Both the position numbers and the translations under genes were made by a program. The notes under the pieces are model-generated. The model was not told the DNA's origin. It saw only the letters and a program-made list of their open reading frames with translations, and ran no database searches. From Adiantum capillus-veneris (taxonomy: Eukaryota; Streptophyta; Polypodiopsida; Polypodiales; Pteridaceae), in NCBI GenBank assembly GCA_014529385.2, contig CM043948.1:22383951-22447950 (forward strand): DNA of 64,000 nt, written 5' to 3'. The number at the start of each line of letters is the position of its first letter. Position 1 is the first letter of the stretch. Of the stretch, positions 35,281-47,958 are shown piece by piece.

Positions 35281-35803
35281 ACATCATTTATGCATGGTTA
35301 AACACTTTCAAAATGGTGGTTTTAGATTACTTTTAGTCGTTTGTTGGAATTCCTTGTAAGCATAAAAAATTGCTCATTAAGGGCCATGTATGTTTCCTTA
35401 ATTCGACTACATCGAGTATAGTCAAAAACCCCAAGTGTGGGAGTTGGTTTAGTGAGGATTATGGATTATGGTCAAGGGATGAAGATCCCTTATGGGTTTT
35501 GGTTGTAATTTTGGTTGAGGATTTCGGTATGGCTCTTAAATTATTTTTTTGGTTATGATTGTGTTGCCAAAATGCTGCCAAATGTTTTGCAACCATGTTA
35601 TGTGCTAAAGTCAATTTTGCAAGATGGATGTGCATCACCTAGAATATGGTGGAGTGCTCACCATGTTATGAAATGTGGAGTATGGTTTATGGTTTTGGAT
35701 TGGATTATAAAGTGGTTTTGATGGTTTATGTCAGAGGTGTGAGGGTAGAGACATTGTACAACCTGAATCAGTAGGCTAGATCTGGTGTTCTGATCTGATG
35801 GAA

Positions 35804-37060
35804 CATGGATCGCGATCCATGGCCCCCACCATCAAGATTTCTAGATGAGATTTGAGCAGTAGGTAGATGAGACACAGACAAACACTTCTCCCAAAAGAAG
35901 CATTGCCAAAAAAAAGTTGTAAAAAGTGGTTAAAAGAGCCAAAAACAGAACATTCCTTGTCAAAACTGTCACAACAGACTCAATATTTCACTTTTGGTTT
36001 AGCAAAACTCATCCAAATTCAAATTTCTTTTGGGGATAGGCTACAAACATCATAGTCTTTTAGCACACCAAATTTTAGATCCAAAAGTGATAGAACATGG
36101 ATCGCGATCCATGTCCCCCATGTGAATTTTTGGACAAAAACTATACTAGCTTGTAGCAGAGATCATTGGGAGCAAAACTTCCCAAAGGAGGTTTATAAAA
36201 AAGTCCAAAAAACTTATCAAAAGTTCCAAAAATAGTTCAAGGTGAAAAATAGCTAAACCAAACATGGGGATTGACTTTTGCTTAACCTAAAACCGCACAA
36301 AAACTATATAGATAGCATCAAGGGACCAAGGGCAAGATGTGTGCCAAGTTGCATCACATCATGACACAAGGATACATGGATCGCTCCCCCTGTCACACAG
36401 ACTGAGACCAGATGTGCGCCATAGCTAGAGTAGGTCACAAGGAGCCCAGTGGTCTTTTCAAAGTTGAATTTGGATATAAAAAACTAAGTCAAAAGCCCAA
36501 AACTGCCAAGCATTCTGAGCAAGTACAAGAAATGACCTAATTTTCAACCCAGAGGTCCAAATCCAAAAAAAAAAAATATCACAGCATCTACTAGTTATGC
36601 TGATCCTGATGATACCAAAAAAAGTCAATTTGGGCTCCAAACATGGATCGCAATACATGTACCCATAATGATAGGTTGACCTGAAATTTTCTAGATCAGT
36701 ACTACACACACACACACATTAAGAAACATATCTCTAAGTCTAGTTTTGGAAAAAAATTGAGCAAAATTGGGTCAAAAAGCATCAAAATGGGTGACAGATT
36801 GAAAATCATAGTGCAGATCTAGTGTTGGGAATTTGACTTATGAAACCAAGTCCAAATTCAAAAAGATTGGCGATTTAGCTTATGGACATAGTGAGTAACA
36901 AGCTGCCAAGAGATCAGATGTGGCTGAACATGGATCGCGATCCTTATCCCCCAACCTCAAAAGTTGGTGAAAATGGTATAGAGCTTGTGCATAACCTTGT
37001 CTACATGTTATCAAAATTTAGAGTCAAAATTTGTTAGGGGATCATGGATCGTGATCCGTG
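35804..37060. repeat. diverged ~280 bp repeats with an 18 bp palindromic box
   Basis: The perfect palindrome CATGGATCGCGATCCATG occurs at 35804-35821 and 36096-36113. Degenerate forms lie at 36375, 36642-36659, 36929-36946 and 37043-37060. Intervals are 292, 279, 267, 287 and 114 bp. The sequence between boxes is also related in the first units ('aaaaagt-caaaa...gttcaaaa', 'aaacttc-ccaaa'), so this is an old tandem array with a conserved core. It lies between the left terminal repeat and the gag-like frame of element E. Confidence 0.85.
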
Positions 37061-37545
37061 TACCTCTTTATAGTGGGGGTATCTAATTTGATGAGCTTAT
37101 AGATATACATGCATCTCAAATCTCAAGTTTGAGCTAAAAATACCTTCTGGAGACCAAGATACACAACCGAAGTTCTTGTGTCCTGATCCTAAGAGTGTTT
37201 TGAGTATTGTTTCAAGCGAGTTCACCAAAATTGCTCTAACTTTTGATAGACAACTCCAAATTGAGTTAGGTATAGCCAAGAAGAAAGCTTGCGAGGTTTC
37301 CTAATTCCAAAATTTTAGGGTACCCAAAACCAATTTCCAGAGATCAAGATCCACAATGACTTGACTTTTGAGAGACGTCACTAGGGGGAAAAAGGGATAA
37401 GTTGCACTAAGCCAAGGTGGGCTTGCCAAGGACTAGCTTAAGAGGTTTCGAGTGAGCCTTAAGGATTACAAATCATCCACCATGAGGGTTTTCTACTCCA
37501 CTCAGAGACATGCAAACAACAAGAAACACTGCAATGTCTTAGACA

Positions 37546-38395
37546 GTGGGATCAGGAGAATATCTAGAGGAGAGACATCCTCTAATCAAAAAACCAAATG
37601 TGAAATTCATCAAAACTAACAAATCCATGAGAGTTTCGATGGATTATGCTCATGAGGGATTGTATAGGTTCACAAATGGAGATCCATATACCTTCTACAA
37701 GTGTGTAGAACCCAATGCCAGAGAGTTGATAGATCAAAATAACCTCTATGCATTTACATATACAGATGCCCAAGGAGTTTTGATTGTAGACAAGTATGGA
37801 CGAGAGTACAAAATTGTCAATCCAATGGATCTAGAATGATACACATACAAGGGTACTCCGATCTCTACTTACTTTCAACCAAAGACGATGCCAGAGCACA
37901 CATGAGAGAGGATTCCACCAGAATTTTCTCCAAGACAAGAAGAGAGAGCAAGAGATCTCCTTGCCAAAGACCATGGATTGGTTAGATTGGCGACTGGACC
38001 ACAATGAATAAGACCATATCAAGTAGCCCAATGTGTCAAGACAAAGTACAATGGGTCAGGGGATCCATATACTCATGTTTCACTCTTCAAACAAGTTTTG
38101 AGATTTGAAAAAATTGCAGATTTCTATACTCATTATGAGGCATTTGGGTTGACATTGGAAGGAAAGGCCTTGATGTGGTTCCAACCATTGAACAAAGATG
38201 ATTTTCCAAACATAGCACAACTCTTGCAAGAATTCATAAAGGAGTCACCAAAAAGGGATATCAAGCACAACACAGTGACACAGATCTACGCTTTCAAACA
38301 AAAAGCAAATGAGAAATTGAAGGAATCTTTCCTTCGCTTCAAAGAATACATAGAGAGATGTCCTGCAAGAGAGCTACTACAAGATGAGAGGCTAC
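37546..38395 (+). pseudogene. gag-like gene of element E, part 1, interrupted by copia B
   Basis: A first open piece (37546-37839, 97 codons; RVSMDYAHEGLYRFTNGDPY) has no domain I recognise. After a few stops the same strand reads KYNGSGDPYTHVSLFKQVL, then from 38098 RFEKIADFYTHYEAFGLTLE, GKALMWFQPL, and QIYAFKQKANEKLKESFLRF ending ELLQDERLL. This is the pattern of Retrotrans_gag capsid domains (GxA..WF...L, then a flexible SxxxFxxRF-like helix). The copia B insertion after GCTAC at 38391-38395 splits it; the frame continues at 43937 without a shift. At least three stops before 38098 show decay. Confidence 0.75.
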
Positions 38396-38587
38396 TGAAG
38401 AAGTACGAGCGGAAGTGCGACGCGAGAGAGAGTGCGAGAAGAAGAGCACGACGATATGGTGAACTCGCTCTACTGTAATGTGTAGAGCATAGTGAGTTCT
38501 TATTAGGTTTTTACAAAAGAATATGTGTACATACCTGGCGGTCCGCCCACTTACCTGGGCGACCACATTGGGCTTTATACCCCAACA
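38396..38587 (-). repeat. 3' LTR of copia B
   Basis: This 192 bp LTR starts TGTTGGGGTATAAAGCC and ends TTCTTCA on the minus strand. It is preceded on that strand by the purine-rich tract TAAGTGGGAGGT (about 38588-38599). Confidence 0.95.
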
Positions 38588-38676
38588 ACCTCCCACTTAA
38601 AGTCCAATGTGGTATTTTAAGTGTGAGAGAAGCTACTATACAAGCTAATATACAAGAGATGTAGAGAAGTGATGTA

Positions 38677-41600
38677 CTACCCTACACCTAACTGCTTGCG
38701 AAAATGCGCAAAGCTCTCTGAGGGAAGTCCTTTTGTAAGTAGATCAACAGGATTTTCTGTGGTGTGAACTTTGACAAGCTGAAGTTGCTTATCCTCGAGC
38801 ATTTCCCTGATGAAATGAAACTTCACATCCACATGCTTTGTCTTTGAGTGATAAATTGGATTGCGAGCCAATTGTATAGCACTTTGACTATCACAATATA
38901 ACACAGGCATCTCTTCTTTGATTCCCAAAACTGTTACTAGTCGATTAAGCCAAATTGATTCTTTGCATGCCTCTGATGCTGCAACATATTCAGCCTCTGT
39001 TGTAGACTGAGTAACACAATCTTGTAATCTAGAACTCCATGATACTGCTCCACCAGCCAATGTAAAGACATACCCTGACGTAGACCTTCGGTTGTCTAAG
39101 TCACCTGCATAATCTGAGTCTGTAAAACCCTTTACACTTAGCTCCTGACTCCCATAGCATATACGCATACTCTTTGTAGCTTTCAGGTATCTCAATATTC
39201 CTTTCACTGCCTCCCAATGTTTCTTGCCTGGGTTTGACATGTATCGACTTACTACTCCCACTGCAAATGCAATGTCTGGGCGAGTAGCAATCATTGCATA
39301 CATCAAACTACCCACTGCAGACGCATATGGAATCTTATCCATTTCAGCCTGTTCTTCCTCAGACACAGGACAATCTTGTTTGCTAAGTTTCACATATGGT
39401 GGCAATGGAACACTCAGTGCCTTTCCCTTCTCCATATTGAAACGTTGCAAAACCTTGTCAATATACTCTGTTTGAGATAATCAAATCAACTTCTTTGATC
39501 TGTCTCTCTCAATGCGCATACCAAGTATATGACTTGCCTCACCCATGTCTTTCATGTCAAACGATTTTGCCATCTTTGACTTCAAAGCTGAAATTTCTTC
39601 CAAGTGCTTGCCAGCAATCAACATGTCATCCACATACAAAATAAGGATCAGCCAACTACCATCCTTAGCCTTCTTTGTATATAGACAGTGATCGAACTCA
39701 CTACGTTTGTAGCCTTGAGAAAGCATAAACTTGTGGAATTTATGGTACCATGCCCTCGGTGATTGTTTTAAGCCATAAAGACTCTTTAACAACTGGCATA
39801 CCCAATCTTCCTTGCCTTTCTCAACAAACCCTTCTGGCTGCTGCATGTAAATTTCCACATCTAAATCACCATGCAAGAACGCTGTCTTGACATCCATTTG
39901 GTGCAACACCATATCTAATCTGGCAACCAATGCAAGAAAGCATCTCAATGTAGTCATCTTGACCACCGGAGAGAAGACTTCATCAAAGTCAATGTCTTGT
40001 TCTTGCTTAAAGCCCTTGGCAACAAGCCTTGCTTTGTACTTTGGCTTACTATCATGAGCGGTGATCTTATACCTGTAAACCCATTTACAAGGTAGAGCCT
40101 TTTTGCCCTGTGGTAATTTAACTAGCTTCCATGTCTTGTTTTTATGCAAAGCTGTCATCTCTGACTGCATGGCCAATTGCCAATTCCCGGAGTCCTTCAT
40201 TTGCACTGCTTCCTTGTAACATGAAGGCTCATTGCAATCAGTCAACATGACATAGTTCATAGATGGAACAAATCTATCAGGAGGTCGCGTGATACGTCCA
40301 GATCTACGCACAATAGGTGGCTCAGGCTCAGCCACAACCTGTGGTTCCACTCTATCCTGTCCTTGCTCCTCTTGATCCCTGACATTTTGTCTTGCACGTG
40401 CAGGTCCATCTTCTTGGAAGACAACTCTTCTAATCTCCTCAACCCTCTCTGGTTTAGAATGATATTTGGATTCATTAAAGTGAACATCATTGCTGCGGAC
40501 AACCTTTCTGGATTCGGGATCCCAAAGTCTGTACCCCATCTCACCAGAATTACCATAGCCTAGAAAGATGCACTTTCTACTCTTTGGCTCAAGTTTGTTC
40601 CTAAATTCCTTTGGAACGTGAGTATATGCCTCACAGCCAAAGACTCTGAGATGCTTGTATGAGGGCATTTTGCCTGACCATACCATCTCTGGTACTGAAT
40701 CCTTTTGCAAAACCTTTCTAGGAGATCTATTTACAAGATGAACAGCTGTTGATACAGCTTTAGCCCAAAACCCATTTGGCAGCTGTGCATTAGACAACAT
40801 ACTTCTGACCTTCTCTTGTATGGTCCTATTCATCCTCTCAGCAACACCATTTTGAGGAGGATAGTGAGGAGCAGTAAGTTCACTTTTTATACCTTTTGAC
40901 TCACAAAAGTCCTGAAAGGCCTTTGAAACATACTCTCCACCATTGTCAGTGCGTAAGCATTTAAGCTTCTTGCCACTCTGATTCTCCACAAGTGTCACAA
41001 ACGTTTTGAAAACACTAAACGCTTCATCCTTGTGCTTGAGAAAGTAAACCCATACTTTCCTCGAGTAATCATCTATAAATGTCATAAAGTAAGAAGCTCC
41101 CCCTAGAGATAGGTGAGGCATAGGTCCACACAAATCACTATGAACAAGTGCCAACTGGGTATCTCTTCTACTGCTTCTATGCTTATGTGGCTGCTGTGTT
41201 TGCTTACCATAAAGAAAATGGTCACAGAATTCAAAATCATTAAATGAAAAGCCAGGAAAATAACCAGAACGAGACAAGATTTCCATTCCCTTCTTGGACA
41301 TATGTCCTAACCGGCTATGCCGCAAAGAAACGTTCGGCTACTCGGTTACATTGATTACATTTTTAGAGACATTTGATACATAAATCATGTAAAGTCCTCC
41401 ACACTTTACTCCATGTGCTACTGTCATAGAACCCTTGGATATCTTCCACATGTTCTGTCCAAAAGTGGTGACGTAGCCAGCATCATCAAGTAAACCTGTG
41501 CTGATCAAGCTCTTTGTAATTGCGGGAACATGTCTCACATTCTTCAGTGTGAAAGAAGAGCCATTCTGAAACTTCAATTGAACATCTCCAACACCTAAGA

Positions 41601-42657
41601 TCTCACATGTCTGCCCATTGCCTAGCCGAACATGATCTTTAGTGGTCACATAAGAAGTAAACCACTCCTTGTTTGGAGACACATGAAGTGATGCCTCTAA
41701 GTCTATAATCCAGTCACTCAGTGCATTTCCATCAGATGCTGTAAGAAGAGCTGAGTCCATTGTATTCTTTAAGAAGTAGATGTCTCCTGACACTAGACTG
41801 TCATCCTCTGCAACAGTGTTTGTCACATTTATTTCTTGAATCTTCACTGAGGACTTGTTCTTCTCACCATGGTCTTCAGCTTTCTCTTTGCCTTTTTCTG
41901 CTTTCCATTCTCTGCAGTCTCTTTTCATGTGACCCTTCTTGCCACAATGGTAGCATTCTATGTCACTCTTGCCTTTAGCACTGTGGGACTTGCTACGAGA
42001 CTGATTCCTCTTTCCACCTTTGTACTTTTCTTTGGTCCTTCCCCTGACAACTAAGGCTGTTCCTTTGCCTTTGTCCATTGTCTTTCTATTGGTTTCTTCA
42101 GTAAGCAGACTTCCCTCTACACCTGCTATGTTCAAACCATCTGGAGGTGCAGAATTACTCAAAGCTGTGCGAACAGTGTCCCAACTTTCCGGCAATGTGA
42201 TCAACAGGAACATAGCTCTAACAGGTTCATCAAACTTGACACCTTGAGCTGACAATTGACTATAGATTGGGTTGAATTCATTCAGATGATTGGACATAGG
42301 TGTCCCTTCTTTCATCTTCAAGTCAACAAGCTTCTTAAGCCAGTATACCTGTGAAGCTGCACTCTGCTTCTCATAAAGATCACTCAGCTTTAACCATGCT
42401 TGATAAGCCGACATCTCGTCTGCTACATTGAAGTAAACGCTTTCTGCCAAAGTCAGCATAATAGTAGAAAGTGCCAATTCATCCATTTCGCTCCATTCAT
42501 CTTCGTCCATATCTTCTGGTTTTATCCCCTTGAGCTTTATAGGTTTTATTTGCTTCTTTTGTACCAACACGTGCCAAATCTGCTTCTTCCACAATGGGAA
42601 ATTGGTTCCATCCAGCTTCTTGATATTGTAAAGAGCAGTGTCCTGTGATCCAGCCAT
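38677..42657 (-). pseudogene. copia B Gag-Pol polyprotein with two nonsense codons
   Basis: This is one frame of 1327 codons (42657 to 38677), normal length for a TNT1-like element. Order: gag 1-230 (DGTNFPLWKKQIWHVLVQ), CCHC 235-248 (CYHCGKKGHMKRDC), protease near 316-327, integrase, RT with YVDDMLIAG, and RNase H with STTEAEYVAASEAC. The stops are TAG at codon 440 (41338-41340), where copia A has CAG, and TGA at about 39481, where copia A has TGG. Both are C-to-T or G-to-A changes. The protease active site reads IIDLEASLH where copia A keeps IIDSGASLH, also explained by two such transitions. The second Cys of the integrase zinc pair is Phe (CDHF against CEHC). The pattern fits slow decay of a methylated copy; the element is inactive. 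Confidence 0.95.
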
Positions 42658-43726
42658 AGCTACGCTTCACAGTAGTTTACTTTCCTGGGAAAAATTCGGC
42701 AGAGTTTCCCTTGTAAACTGACCTCTGAACCAATATCAACCTGTCAAATGAACCAAGAAAGCTTCAGATTCTGCAGAAATTTTGGCAGAGTCTCCTTTGT
42801 AAAATGGCTCTGGTGTACTAAAAACAGACAAAAAAACAGCTCAAAAAACCACTGTCTCTCTAACACTGTAAGCTGTGGGTAAGCCTGTCCTGCACCTGTA
42901 CTGTCTCTGATTGTCCTGTCACTATCCTGTAAGCATAGACTGCGACAATGCCTCAACCGCAGTAAATCAGAGATGCAATCCCAACTGTCTAACTCACAGT
43001 CAATACATCCTAGCTGCCTATCTAAGGGTGCTCGAGGGATCGCTCCAAGACCTGTATCACCGAAAGGATCTCAACATTCGAGAATCCCCCAGCTCAATAA
43101 AACCTCACTCAACCCTCAACAAAGGCTGCAGTAAATCTGACAGTACATAGACTTCCCACAAAGTCATACATCCACAAATTTCCCACTGTATGCTGTAACC
43201 GCTGCGGCGGTTGTTTGCTGCGTGACTCATAGCCAGCAAACCCTCAACAGACATACATCATCTCTGACAATACATCCCATGTGGAAGTACCTGCAATGTC
43301 AGGATGAAATCTAGAATATCAAGCAGCAAACACAAGCTACCTGATGAACTTGTGGATGTCGCCTACAGTCTGTGTGTAGATGTGCCCGTGTCGTATGTGA
43401 CACGCCTTCAAGAACTGTGAGCCGTCGTTCGATGTGTAGACAGCCACAAATCAACACTCTGGGAGTATCGATATCCTCAGCACCTGCAGTCGTAGGCCGA
43501 AAACCCCAAATTTGCAGAGTCGGATCTGCACCCGTCGAGACCACGTAGTCTAAAATGGCATGCGCAGACCTTTGTCGAAGCCGAACGGTGGCCGAGATGA
43601 CCTCAGAATGAAATTCTGACAACACCAACCATGAGATTTGGGACCGTGTCTTCGCCTGTTGAATTTCACTCCAATCTGAGTTGGTGACTCTAGCCTCCTG
43701 CAGTGCTGCCCCGAGCCTCGATCTGA

Positions 43727-43737
43727 GCTCTGAACCA
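43727..43737 (-). other. primer-binding site of copia B, one base shorter
   Basis: On the minus strand TGGTTCAGAGC follows the 5' LTR end. Compared with TGGTATCAGAGC in copia A, one A is missing inside the tRNA-complementary stretch, which should weaken priming. Confidence 0.85.
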
Positions 43738-43739
43738 GT

Positions 43740-43931
43740 TGAAGGAGTACGAGCGAAAGTGCGACGCGAGAGAGAGTGCGAGAAGAAGAGCACGACGATA
43801 TGGTGAACTCGCTCTACTGTAATGTGTAGAGCATAGTGAGTTCTTATTAGGTTTTTACAAAAGAATATGTGTACATACCTGGAGGCCCGCCCACTTACCT
43901 GGGCGACCACATTGGGCTTTATACCCCAACA
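43740..43931 (-). repeat. 5' LTR of copia B
   Basis: This 192 bp LTR has the same termini as the other copia LTRs in the window. It directly borders the GCTAC duplication. Confidence 0.95.
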
Positions 43932-43936
43932 GCTAC

Positions 43937-44016
43937 CAGTTCTCTTCATTGAGAGCTTGAAGAATGAGACTCTAAAAAAGGACCCGCATTTGAAAGCAAA
44001 TGTGGTATGCTTATAA
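43937..44016 (+). pseudogene. gag-like gene of element E, part 2
   Basis: When the copia B insertion and one GCTAC copy are ignored, the gag-like frame continues here without a shift (VLFIESLKNETLKKDPHLKA) and ends at TAA 44014-44016. This confirms that copia B inserted into a then-readable frame. Confidence 0.8.
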
Positions 44017-44942
44017 GAAAAGGAAACTTTAACACATCCATCTGATGATTGAAAAATATCAAGTACAAAGAAAGATCATAAGTGTATCACAGGATAAGTG
44101 AGAAGTGAAGTAGTAAGCATGCATTCTGGCATCATCGATTTGTTCCTTAGTGGTTATATTGTGCTATGCACATTAAAGTTTGAATTTGTTATATTTTGCA
44201 TGATTGATTTTTTGGTTTCTTCTATAGTTTTTGCTATGGCGATGTTTGTTTATCTAAGTTGTGCTTGAAAGTTCTTGTAATAGGCATGTTTCATTAGGTG
44301 GTTTTTTCGTTTGCAAAATAATTCTTTTTCATTATGAATAGGAAGAAAGCTAATACTTGTCCAACCTAAAACCCACAACCTACTGATCTAAGATGTCAAA
44401 ATAATATTTCTAATTTGGTAAAATTCTTGAAAAAATCATATATTCTAGAAGTACTTTATCTCCAAGAAATAATAGATGTAGATATAATTCCTCCCTTCTC
44501 TCTCAAAAAAAGAATAAGACACACACCCAAACATACACCTACATCATGTACAATAAAATAGTAAAGATACAAATTAGCTTCCAAAGATAGCTTAAATAAA
44601 AGCAAAACCCTTAATTAGAAGATTTGACGTGTTATTTTATGGTTAATGCATATTTTAAACCTAAAAACATGTTTAAATGCCATTTTCTCTTCGGTTTGAG
44701 TGGCTACATGACTATTTTTTGACACCAAATGTGAAAGTTATGAGACTTTCAATGTGCAGTCCTTGATATTTTCGCCAGTGAAATTACCTTTTGAAGACAT
44801 CAATGGAGTTCTTTCTATGGAAAAAATGCTATGAAGTCTCTATAATAAAGACAATTTCTCTTTAAAAAAGTACTTCTAAGAAAAAAATCTCAGTATTTAG
44901 ATTACTCAAAAAAACAATTCTATAAATATTTCTTAGAGAAAG
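44017..44942. other. AT-rich element E interior, no gene recognised
   Basis: About 0.9 kb has only short open frames. It ends with GAAAG (44938-44942), the left target site of gypsy B. Confidence 0.5.
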
Positions 44943-45687
44943 TGTCATAAAATATAATATCTAACTTTACCAAATGATTTTCTCATATCAAACTGATCAT
45001 TTAATATGGGAAGATAAAAGGGGAACAAGAGTTAGGATATAGATATGTGCTCTGGACCTATCTCAACAGGGACCAAAAGGAGAAATGGTTGCATCTCAAT
45101 AGGGGTCCAACAGGAGACGGTCTACCAAAGAGCAATGTGCAATAAGTGCTTCTAGACTTATCTCAGCAAGGGACCAAAAGGAGAGATGGTTACATCTCAA
45201 TAGGGGTCCAAAAGGAGGTAGTCTATCAAAAAGCAACGTGCATCTAATGGAGCTTAAAAGACCTTAGGGTTAGCTTCATTAAAGACCTCCAAAGGTTAGT
45301 GTTAAAAGTCCTTAGACCTTAGGCAAGCTAGGGCTATGCTTGAGGTGGGAACCTGACCCAAGCTTGAGGTGCTTGCTGACTAAGGTGCTTGTCATGCTTG
45401 ATGAGTAAGGTGCTGGAGAAGCTTCCCATGCATGGGGGGGTAAAGTGCTTGAGGGGCTTGAGTAAAAAAGAGACCCTACAGAGGAGGGGGGGAAGCCCCA
45501 AAGTTAGGGAAATTTTTGACTTAACCTCCCACTCACCCAAAGGGCACCCCCTTTCTCAAGGGGCACTTGGACACATGTCAAGCTCTCCCTATGCTTAGCC
45601 ACATGGGGTGCTTGAATCCTATTGGTTGGGTTAAAGAGGGGTCCAATGAGCTTCTAGTTCAATTCAACAACTATATATAGATATTTT

Positions 45688-45736
<49 letters not shown>

Positions 45737-46604
45737 GGGTAAGGAGGACACTTGTCCAAAGACTACCCATGTTGCATGAAATGCATTGTGCATGTGATTG
45801 ACTAGGCTTAGAGGGGTCCAATAAGCTTCAAGCTTCAGCTACAAGGAAGGGGTCGACCAAAGCAAGCAAGGGGTGTGCTTGGGGGTATACACTCTCTCAC
45901 ACACTCATTTTTCACACATTCTCATTTGGTGAAAGTGCAAGAACTCCATCTCCTTCTCCAAGCCTTTTGAGAAGTTGAGAGCCTACACCAACACTCTTGG
46001 CTATGGAATGCAAATCCAACCAAGAGCCATGTTTCAATGCTTAAACTTTCCATCTTCTCTATCTTCATTACTACACTATTATGCTATGATAAGCAAGAAG
46101 AATGATGATAAGTGAGGAACTATTTCTTTCTCCTATGAATGATTCTTCTTCCTCTTCCCTATCCTCATTCCCCACTAGGTCTCTCCACCTTCGAAGGTTT
46201 TTGAGGCCTTGGGACTGAGACCGAGGATGGTTAATGCTTTTTTTAACAAAGTCTATATTATGCTCATGATGCATGAAGCTTTCCATCTTCATTGCATCAC
46301 CTAGGTCACAAGAAACGCAAAGATTGTATTGTACGAAGTCTCTCTTGATGGGAGAATCTATGATACAAAAGTCTATTGGAGGGGCGATAGGCTCCACATA
46401 AACCCGGTCCTCAAATATTGTCAAGTTCTCTAAACTCTCTCTCTTACAAAAGTATTGTTCATGCCAAGTTAATTAAGTATAATGGTTATGTTGCTGTCGC
46501 TAATTAAGTTCACTGTCTATGTTCTCAAAGTAGTCTCATAAAAATGCTCACTCTAATTCTCTTAATTCCGCTACTCTCACAGTTCATGGGCCATTTCCAT
46601 TACA
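44943..46604 (+). repeat. 5' LTR of gypsy B
   Basis: The 1662 bp LTR begins TGTCATAAAATATAATATC and ends CCATTACA, the same termini as gypsy A. It holds a CT microsatellite at about 45691-45734 and only a short remnant of the CAAGCACCT minisatellite (about 45345-45470). Confidence 0.93.
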
Positions 46605-46605
46605 T

Positions 46606-46617
46606 TGGTATCAGAGC
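46606..46617 (+). other. primer-binding site of gypsy B
   Basis: TGGTATCAGAGC lies one base after the LTR end, complementary to initiator Met tRNA. It fixes the plus orientation of this half of the element. Confidence 0.93.
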
Positions 46618-47011
46618 TATTGGTTTCTCTTTTCTTGCTTAAGAAGAGAGGTCTTTAAGTTGTCCATGAAAGTCTACACCTGTTCATTGCAATAGGGTAA
46701 GTGGGACAACGATCTATTATCTTGGTTGAGAAGGACTTGGTTCGAGGTACACCGTTGGGAATTATAGTCTTAATAGTGGAGTCTCTTGGGGATTGCCTTT
46801 GGCTTACCACTGTTGAGCTACTAGCAAGCTCAACAAGAACTATAGTCAACCGAGCAAAGTAAGACCCTCTCCACTAGTCTTTGCAATCAACAGTCTCTAA
46901 ACCACGGGTGTGGCTGCTTGAGAACTAATTTTCAAAGGTAAAGAAGAGTAGCAACTAAGGTTTTTGAGGGTACCAAAGCACAACGTAATTTTATACATAA
47001 GTTTAATTAGC

Positions 47012-47690
47012 ATGGCTAACAATAACCAAGAGAGTAGAATGAATATTGAAAACTTTGATTTTGCACATGAAGGTGCTAATGATGATGCCCCCATGTTTGT
47101 TAATTATCTTGTTACTAGTTTGCAACAAGCTATGAGCAACCCTGCTTTGCAAGCCGAAGTTACTGAACAAATTCGTGCTTATGGGATTTCCCTTCCTCTC
47201 CAAGAGGAGAGAGAGCTAAGGAGGCCTCTTGATGAGACTCCCAGAAGAAAGCTCTCTCCCATAAGAGAGGAGGATTCCAAAGAACGAGAAAGAAGCGAAT
47301 CACTAACTTCCTCTCAAGATGTGGCTCCATGAAGATGGCGGTCTAGACGGTTGCCAACTCCTCCCAAGGGGAAACGGTCAACCCATAGTCCTTCTCCTCG
47401 TCACTCCAAAAGCAAAGAGAGGAAACAGAGGAAGAAAAAGGTAAGAAAGAGGTCACCCTCTTCTCCTTCTTTTTCACCTTCCTCATCTTTCGACAAAAGC
47501 AACAACTATTCTCCTAGAGAAATATAGAGGAGAGGACATCACAAATCCTACCCTGCATGGAGAAGGTCCCAAAAGCTCAACAAATCCAAAGAGGGAGGAA
47601 AGAGTATCTCTTTTCTTACCTATGATGGAACCTTTGGTGCTACTGACAAAGTATTAGCCTTCATCTAACAATTCGACGCAGCCTTTGGAG
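47012..47690 (+). pseudogene. gypsy B gag, N-terminal part
   Basis: The frame starts MANNNQESRMNIENFDFAHE and follows the gypsy A N-terminus through the Arg/Ser-rich stretch to DGTFGATDKVLAFI and FDAAFGDE. Stops at 47330, about 47525 and about 47668 show decay. Homology ends abruptly at 47690 at the residue corresponding to about 241 of gypsy A. The next part is found on the other strand at 54705. Confidence 0.93.
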
Positions 47691-47958
47691 ATGAGAGTTT
47701 TTTGTATGTTTGTAACTTTGTGGCAGGAATATGTAATTTTTTGGATATATCGATATAATCCACTCACCACTGTGAGTTTTGCAAAAAAAGGAAAAAAACA
47801 TTTGTTTTCTATGTAAAAAAAGGAGTATACATATTTGCTTGGCTAAAACTCTTTGCCTAAAAGTTTGAGCTTAATTATTTTAGTATCCCATGCTTTATTT
47901 GTTTTCTATAGGACATACTATAATCCTACATCATATTTGTTCACCTTGTAAAACTTTT
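47691..47958. other. 268 bp unique segment at the inversion junction
   Basis: AT-rich sequence unrelated to gypsy A. Under the inversion model it is former right-flank DNA that was turned round together with the 3' LTR, and its last five bases (CTTTT) are the inverted target duplication. Confidence 0.6.

Larger units (their letters stand above)
38396..43931 (-). mobile_element. copia B: nearly intact Ty1/copia retrotransposon
   Basis: The 5536 bp element lies on the minus strand with 192 bp LTRs (38396-38587 and 43740-43931) and the 5 bp duplication GCTAC (38391-38395 and 43932-43936). It is the same family as copia A but not interrupted. The LTRs differ at about four positions by eye. Its polyprotein frame contains only two nonsense codons and no frameshift. 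It landed inside the gag-like frame of element E. Confidence 0.97.
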
